A DNA stretch of 64,000 nt from Pseudisothecium myosuroides. Lineage: Eukaryota; Streptophyta; Bryopsida; Hypnales; Lembophyllaceae. Under the pieces are notes generated by a model. It did no database searches, had not been told where the DNA came from, and saw only the letters and a list, made by a program, of their open reading frames with translations. The stretch spans positions 26,040,001 to 26,104,000 of the forward strand of contig OX637293.1 in the NCBI GenBank assembly GCA_951799445.1, written 5' to 3'. Position 1 is the first letter of the stretch. Each line of letters begins with the position of its first letter. Of this stretch, positions 58,089-64,000 are shown piece after piece. The translations under genes were made by a program, and so were the position numbers.

Positions 58089-60490
58089 CGTGCCAGACTG
58101 AACACCTGGAACACTTGCTCGCATCCCCTCCGCCAGGTTTGTGATTCCGGGGCTGGTTTCGCGCCCCTGCCTCTGCAAACTTACACTTTCAGCTTTGCTA
58201 GTGTGAGGCAACAACAGCATGATGAAACACTGAGCGCAAGAGGGCCGTCTGGGTGATTCATAAAGGAAATACACCTCTAGAGAAACGATGTGTTAGAAAA
58301 GTGCTTACCACCTCAAAATCTTCTGGTACCTTCTCTTTCCTCCCGGTTGCCCCTTTCTTCTTCACTTGTTGACGTGCTGCCACCATCTTTGCAGACTTGA
58401 GCTTCTGAGCATCCGTGTTCCAGTACGCCATGAGGTTGTTCAACTGGTCGTCGTTGACGTGAGTAGGAGGCTTCTTGCATTGGCCATTATTCCAACGATA
58501 TTTGAGACGAGATCGCTCGGACTTCAAAAACTGGGTGACACAACCATGGAAGCCCACCATGCTCAAGGGATACCCAATGTACTTGAACTCGCCATCAAGA
58601 GCGTCCCTCAGTTTCTTGAGTGTGTGCGGCTTGTGCTTAGACCATTGCACCACGCTGACATCCAAAATTTTTGGCACAAAATCCCTGAGAGCTTCGTCCC
58701 ATGCATTCTTACCTTCACATGTAGCATCCACTTCCCCACCTTCCAGGACAAACACGCGGTTCGGCTTGTTACCTGTTGTGGCCCGGTGGCGACTGCTCTG
58801 CTTGTAGGCCGATTTACATTTCCTCCTCACCAAACGGTCGTCGCTGTTTTGGGACGCCCCAGGGCCACTCTGTGCGGGCCAGGCACCTGAGAAGGGCGCA
58901 CTCTAATTTTGGACGTAATGCCCGGGTACCCAAGCCCAGTTCGGATCAACGGGGGGCTGTGCTGGAGGCGGGGGCGGTGGTGCTACAGCCTTGGCCGGCG
59001 ATGCCACCCGCTGAATTGTCTTCTTCCTCTTCCTCCGGGGGTCCACCAAAGGTTCCTCCTCCTCCTCCTCCAGGTCCAAATTGTCCTCGGAGGAGTCATA
59101 AACATGTTCCGCCAGCTCTGCAAAGGGTGCATTGGCCACACGGGAGGGGTAAGTCGCCTTTCTGTGAGGGCAATTCAGCGGCAACACACCCAAGCTTTCT
59201 GCACTTCCTAAAGCAGATATGAACCCCCCGCAACTTGAATGCAAAGACAATAAAGGCAGAATACGAAAACAAGAGTGCAGCCTAACCCAACGAATTGTAC
59301 CACATCCAGCAGACAAGGGCGCAGTCCATTTCCTATACCCTAAATCCTAAAACCCGAAGCCAATTTCAAAGAATCGTGATGCCAATTTACCTGCGGCTGC
59401 TGCGCCCTTGCGAGATTGCCGCTCAACATGTGTACAAGCAATTGCTAGATGCATCATACCTTTGGCGATGGCCTCGTCATTGGACTCTGTCGCCTCGGAG
59501 AAAGAGTCGTGGCCGCTTGTCATCTCGCAATACTGCGGACCTCGTCCACCCGCCCGCTATGATCTTCGCGACTTCCTCCCCTGTCGTCCTTGAAGGCCCC
59601 GCCGCCGTGAACTCCTCCACACAGGTCCGGATTCTTTGCTCCCCGCAATGCGAGGCTTAGGCGGCTTCAGCTTCACGATTTCCTCCTCATTGCGGCGCAA
59701 CACAAGCTCTACTCATGCTACAGAAAATGGAGCATGACACGCAAGAGTGACGGACAGAAGCAAGCTAATGCGGAAAGCAAGCAACCAGGCGATGGCAAAG
59801 GCGCGAGTGCACTCTCGGCATTCAGAAGTGGAATGCTTAGGGTTTGGCCCCCACCCACCAAGCAGTGTACTCGCGCAGACACTGCGAGGAGGGCTTCCAC
59901 GTGGCCGCGATGGTAATCATACCCGGTTTCTAGTAAACCGACTCCCTTTCACTGCTCCACTACCGGAAAACGACTAAAATATGACTGTTTCCCAGTTGCG
60001 TGAACGTCAGACGTGATGTTACGTGACTTTTCCGGCACTAGGAACCGACTGCTAAAAGACGGCCCATCACTGGAAAAGCCTCTCCCAATGTGTAATAATG
60101 GCGAAACCCTAGGGACGCGCCGTCATTGCGCATTGGGGACTGTGCAATCGTAATTGACGAAGAGAACGGTAAAGCGGTAAAATCCACTCATATCCACTGT
60201 GCTTGCCAAGTCCTGTCGACCTTGGAGAGTTCTGGAACGCCTCCATAGTGCTCGGCAGCCGTGTCTACAGTATACTACTGTTCATGAGAACATGATGACT
60301 CTCTAAAATTTGTGAATGCAGGCGTTTAGGAACCGCGAATCGCAACTTACAACACCATTTTTGCCACCTGCACGGAACCGATCACAGGCTCCAAGGCCTT
60401 GTTCATTTCCGCCACCCGCCGGTCCCGCCACAGCTCATACTCGCTTTTTGGATGCGGAGGATCGTCCGATAGCTCGATCGGCGACTCCAT
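58089..60490 (-). pseudogene. En/Spm (Ptta)-like transposase gene, at least four exons, two in-frame TAGs
   Basis: Minus-strand exons 60490-60368, 59706-59460, 59207-58309 and probably 58274-58089 join in matching phase. Exon 1 begins MESPIELSDDPPHPKSEYEL, the E-x-x-RDRRVAEMNKAL type start seen in plant repeat proteins. Exon 2 has IVKLKPPKPRIAG and PVWRSSR and a TAG at 59557-59559. Exon 3 has an acidic run (residues DNLDLEEEEEE), a proline tract and a TAG at 58903-58905. It then has FVPKILDVSVVQWSKHK and LKSERSRLKYRWNNGQ, and finally QLNNLMAYWNTDAQKLKSAK. The last part resembles the Transposase_24 / Ptta-En-Spm domain. I see no full downstream end. Two stops make it a probable pseudogene. Confidence 0.55.
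59958..59985 (+). other. Unpaired CACTA-like end within intron 1
   Basis: CACTACCGGAAAACGACT resembles a CACTA terminus. I see no inverted TTTTCCGGTAGTG partner. TTTTCCGGCACTAG near 60028 is close but does not end in TAGTG. Confidence 0.25.
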
Positions 60491-60499
60491 CGTCGCAGG

Positions 60500-61740
60500 T
60501 AACTGCTGTCTCGCTCTCGCCCCTTCTTCCTCTCTTTCCTCCTGTCGCCACACTTGCAGGACTGGGTCCGTCAAGACTCTCCGAGTTCTTTGAATCGGCC
60601 AACATGGAACGCGCAGGCACTCCGGCAATTTGGCTCGATGGCCTGCCGTCCTCCACCACGCAGGATGCCTGGTCGACCAAAGAGCGGCGCATGCAGAAGG
60701 AAACTCATGGAGTTTGAATTCCCTCTGCGTGTATGTGCTTATACTTGCCGCGCGTACGTCAGATAGTGGGTATGAAGAAGGAGGGTGCATTCTGGCGGCT
60801 CACAATTAATTGCCGGACACCAGCAATTAGTGATCGAAATCTCACCGACTAGACTGCCTCCTCCCCGGCAATCTTGCACATGATCTGGGTTTGAGTGTAC
60901 TTCGTGGCCCCCCATGATTGACAGCCGCCGCCTTTATGACGCAGCTGTTCATGCCGATGTCTGGTAGTCGGTGACAACAGGGCAGGCCAGGTCCGAAGGT
61001 GTCCCCCGACTTTCGCGGAGGAAAGCAGAGCTCACACCGTTCTTGACATTGTCGCTCAGAATTGTCCTCCAGAAGTCGACAGGCAGTCGTCCTCTATGAT
61101 GACGACTTTGCCGTCACTTCCTCCTGTCATATTGTAGTCCCTTTACAGTGACAATGACATATGGAGGCCGATTTTTGGACTTGCTGTGCCATCCGCGTTC
61201 CTTGTCTGGCTTCCAATTCTGTTTCACTTCTCGGCTCCCAAGACGTTTTCATGTTCATTTGATGCTTACGGGGCTCACAACCTTGCCAGCATAACCAACA
61301 AAGTCATCTTCTGCCTTGCTTCGATGAATTAGCCGGCAATGTGGGTGCTTATTCACTTCATTTCATTTTTTTTGTGGCCTCGAATTCCAGAATGACGCAT
61401 GGTGCTCAGTGGTTGAATATGTCAGTTGGGAGACTTATGCTCTTATGCAGAGTAAGTCGGTGTATTCCAAATTGTTTGAGGGCTTCCCATCCCAGGATGA
61501 CGGGTGAATATTATTGGTTGGAAGATTGGGTTTTTTTGGAGACTCAGATGTTGAGGAAAAGTAATAGCGTGTATTCCATTTTGTCCTAGTTTACGCTTGT
61601 GGGATGACGGTTTAGGCCGAGTTTACCAAATTTCCTTTACTTCAAATCAGAGCATGCAGATACGGAGTGGAAGGTGGGTACCCCATTCCTCCGTGACTCT
61701 TTGTTCCGTTTGAAAACCCAGTGTTCTGCTCATCCTGTGA
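60500..61740. other. Intergenic or repeat DNA, no gene seen
   Basis: GC content is moderate. I find no supported coding frame beyond the first exon of the gene that ends at 60490. Words such as CCTGTCATATTGTAGTCC and CAGTGACAATGACATATGG near 61125-61165 form a loose inverted pair. Confidence 0.35.
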
Positions 61741-61754
61741 GTTGCTCTGTCATG

Positions 61755-61890
61755 TTGCAGTCATGTAGAAGTGGCGGGAGACATATTGAAGTCATGCGTC
61801 AGTGGCGACAATCACTGTGAAGTCATTCTACAGTGGCGGGAGACCTTTCGAAGTCACTTTGTAGTGACGTTATTCATTAGTCTGTCGCAG
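61755..61890. repeat. Degenerate tandem units with GTGGCGGGAGAC
   Basis: Three units of roughly 35-40 bp contain GTCAT...AGTGGCG(G)GAGAC...GAAGTCA. Related pieces recur near 62840-62885 and 63290-63345, suggesting one larger repeat structure. Confidence 0.6.
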
Positions 61891-62019
61891 CCAATCTCAG
61901 CGGTGAATTCTTTACTCAGCGGAATGCCCCCTGGAGGCGAAGAGCACATCGTTGCCCCTTAATCCACTCTGAGTGATTCAAAAGAGGTATGCCTTTTGCG
62001 TGCGCACAGAGTTGTAGCT

Positions 62020-62034
62020 CTTAGGGTTTAGGGT
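62020..62034. promoter_or_regulatory. Telo-box-like TTAGGGTTTAGGG
   Basis: Two tandem TTAGGGT words are the inverse of the plant telo-box AAACCCTA. They lie about 45 bp upstream of the ATG at 62076. A similar word in inverse orientation lies near 59336. Confidence 0.4.
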
Positions 62035-62075
62035 GCAAGCCTTCCATCTTGTGTTGTTTTACAATACAGTACGCC

Positions 62076-62573
62076 ATGCCAAAGCAGAGGGTCCTCCAAG
62101 CTGCGCCGCTGTTCCGCCGGAAGAGACGTCAAGTGGTAAGCTCCGGTTTAGACCAGGAAGCAGACAGATCGAACACAGCGCGGCTGCTTAGTCCTCGGGC
62201 TTCAGGGGACACTTGTACAATTGTGGTGCACGTACGAAGCCCAGGCACCCCGAACGTCTACCCCACAGAAAGAACAGAAACATCGATTGGCCCTCGAGAC
62301 CAAAACGAGGCACCATGTAGCCAACCCACCTCCAAACCGCAGCTGGTGCTTGCCGACACTGCCGAGGAGGATAGGAAGCCAATTGTCAATTTCCGTGCTC
62401 CTGTAGAGGAGGCAATAGATCAAAATGTCACGATGCGTGCATCAGATGAAAATGCAGCAAATGCTTCGCCAGTAGAAGGGGTTCTCGGCTGCGAACCCTT
62501 TGTCGCATTGGGGGAACCAATCTCCAAGAAACGCAAATTCTCTTATGCCGATATGTTGCGATTTTTGAATTAA
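62076..62573 (+). CDS. Small ORF or exon, 165 aa, possibly nuclear
   Basis: The first in-frame ATG is at 62076, just after TTTTACAATACAG, which resembles a splice acceptor. The product is hydrophilic. It begins with a basic stretch (PKQRVLQAAPLFRRKRRQ) and ends with SKKRKFSYADMLRFLN, which contains a likely nuclear-targeting KKRK. No domain is recognised. It may be the terminal exon of a mobile-element gene, since it lies between repeated GTGGCGGGAGAC words. Confidence 0.35.
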   Translation: MPKQRVLQAAPLFRRKRRQVVSSGLDQEADRSNTARLLSPRASGDTCTIVVHVRSPGTPNVYPTERTETSIGPRDQNEAPCSQPTSKPQLVLADTAEEDRKPIVNFRAPVEEAIDQNVTMRASDENAANASPVEGVLGCEPFVALGEPISKKRKFSYADMLRFLN

Positions 62574-62599
62574 TGGAAAAGTGTTGCTGTGTTGCAATT

Positions 62600-64000
62600 T
62601 TGGGCAGTATGATACTATGATGAGTATTTGTTGAATGTGCAGTCACCCCCTGACGCCTTGATTTATTGAATGGCCGCTCATGAGTGTCTTTGCAGTGGTC
62701 ATTGGACTCCGTCATCCTTGTGCACTGCCACTCTCCACAGTGATGTGCACCGTCGTCTTAGCGATTGTGAAGTCACTCAGAAGTCATATTTTAGTCATCC
62801 AAACGTCATATTTAAGTTGTTCACCCGCTCAGGTTTCTCATGTTGCAGTGATGTACAAGTGGCGGGAGACACGCTCAAGTCGACCTTGCGTCAATGCTCC
62901 CAAGTGAATGTCAGCGCGCGGAAAATCTAATTCCATTTTTCGACGGAATCCTCCTTTTGAAGAGCTTCGTCTCACGTAGGAATATTTCTTGTCATCTTGT
63001 ACCTCTACTATTACAAGAGGTCAACGCAGAGTGGATTTTGATTTGGCATCTTCTCCATGATGACAGTAAATCGAACTATGCGCTGTTGTCATTGCAGTCT
63101 ATGGAGTTTCTTGGGAAGGCTACACCCATCTTCTGTTTGTCTGTGAATCCCCTAGGACATTTACTCCGTCGTGACCTTTTGTTGTTTTTTTACGCGTAGA
63201 CAGGCTGCATAACTAACTGTACCGAGTTTTGGCTGATGGAGCAAGTCGTTCATGAGTCATACCCTAGTCATTCAATCGTTGAGTCATGTCATTTTGCAGT
63301 CAAGTCAGGGTAGCGTGAGTGACGCTGAAGTCGCAGGCCGTCGGCTGGGCTCAGGCGTTCGGGGAAACGCAGCATCGTGAACACCCTTGCGGTGTTTGAA
63401 GGCGCGTTTAAATTGTTGTACACCATAAACGCATAGTCTCTGCCTTGGGGTCCTCTGTCGCAGCATAGAGTAAGTGAATTCCCTGTTATACTCCCAAAAA
63501 CCACTCTAAAGTATAACAAAATGACTCTAAAGATCAAACCCACGAGATTCTGTGAAGTGTCTAGCTCTATTCCCAACTTAAGCTCAGCCAGTCTCCAATT
63601 TCTACTTTCCGGTCCTAGATCTAAAACCGGAAACAACAACACACCCAAAAAATCGACCAGACCTCTCTCTATCTCTTCCGGCCTGTCAAGCTATTCGGTC
63701 CTGTAAACTTCCAAAACCCAGGATCCTTCAACTTCAGATCCTGGAACTTATCTGGACCAATCCGATCCGGTCCTCTCACACGTACTCTCACTCTACTCCG
63801 GTTTAGTTTTACCTCTGTTTCACCATCAGAGGGTTCGCCGCTTGCTTTTGAGAGTGGCAGGCCCGCCACTCCTTCCGTGACTTATAGTGGCTGAAGACCC
63901 ACTTCTCTAATCCACTACTTCCTACACTAGCGCGGATCCGGTTTGATCTCTCACAGCCACCCGGACAACGATCCGATTCGCAGGTCACACAAAGACCCCC
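62600..64000. other. Intergenic or repeat DNA, no gene seen
   Basis: Open frames are short. A minus-strand frame at 63289-63648 has protein-like composition but no recognised motif. The last 300 bp is rich in CCGGTCC and TCCGATCC words, possibly the leader of another retroelement cut by the window edge. Confidence 0.3.

Noticed and set aside
59958..60040. CACTA element carrying the Ptta-like gene
   Set aside because: The CACTACCGG end points away from the gene and has no partner, so the link is unproven.
62428..62715. Minus-strand 95-aa ORF
   Set aside because: It overlaps the more plausible plus-strand ORF and has no coding features.

Overview
This window looks like repeat-dominated nuclear DNA from a land plant. 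It has GT-AG introns, a plant-type calmodulin-like protein, a Ty3/gypsy gag-protease, a CACTA transposon and a plant pogo-like fragment. Several relic transposase families remind me of sequences I associate with non-seed plants (liverwort, moss or lycophyte grade). That lineage guess comes from memory of families and is weak. The background is AT-rich. The one clear ordinary host gene is GC-rich and lies in a small GC-rich island near 33.5-34.9 kb.

Layout. 1-8 kb: AT-rich DNA with short hairpins and no gene. 7.4-8.4 kb: a decayed coding relic on the minus strand. 8.6-10.15 kb: a satellite with a higher-order 3-short/1-long pattern. 10.3-10.8 kb: a long foldback element with an inverted relative at 35.8-36.2 kb. 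11.3-12.4 kb: a second coding relic on the plus strand. 12.8-13.3 kb: a piece of an LTR. 13.8-16.0 kb: a nearly intact three-exon gene of unknown family, followed by a 43-bp tandem array. 18.3-22.3 kb: a convergent three-exon gene of about 991 codons, open except for three stop codons. 23.2-26.4 kb: a solo LTR or LTR remnant. 28-33 kb: a cluster of small inverted-repeat elements with related ends. 29.7-30.1 kb: a frameshifted small gene. 33.5-34.1 kb: the calmodulin-like gene. 36.522-39.764 kb: a complete non-autonomous CACTA transposon with a 3-bp target duplication. 40.4-40.7 kb: another foldback. 45.06 kb: a pogo-like end. About 45.8-55.3 kb: a large Ty3/gypsy-type element with a very long LTR, an extra ORF before gag, and gag-protease but no reverse transcriptase. 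56-57.6 kb: two tandem arrays. 58.1-60.5 kb: a broken multi-exon En/Spm (Ptta)-like gene. 61-64 kb: repeats plus one possible small exon.

The most unusual observation concerns the large retroelement. Its first ORF has no ATG. A 21-codon mini-exon lies inside the long LTR (48563-48625). It begins with an ATG in a near-ideal context and ends at a splice donor. The related LTR at 25106-25168 carries an exon of exactly the same length ending in GAG followed by a consensus donor. The phase fits an acceptor at the start of the ORF at 50303/50304. This suggests an LTR-encoded start-codon exon that is spliced onto the upstream ORF.

Most coding units belong to mobile elements and are nearly intact but carry one to three in-frame stops. 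Each stop could have arisen by a single C-to-T or G-to-A change, which fits decay of methylated repeats.
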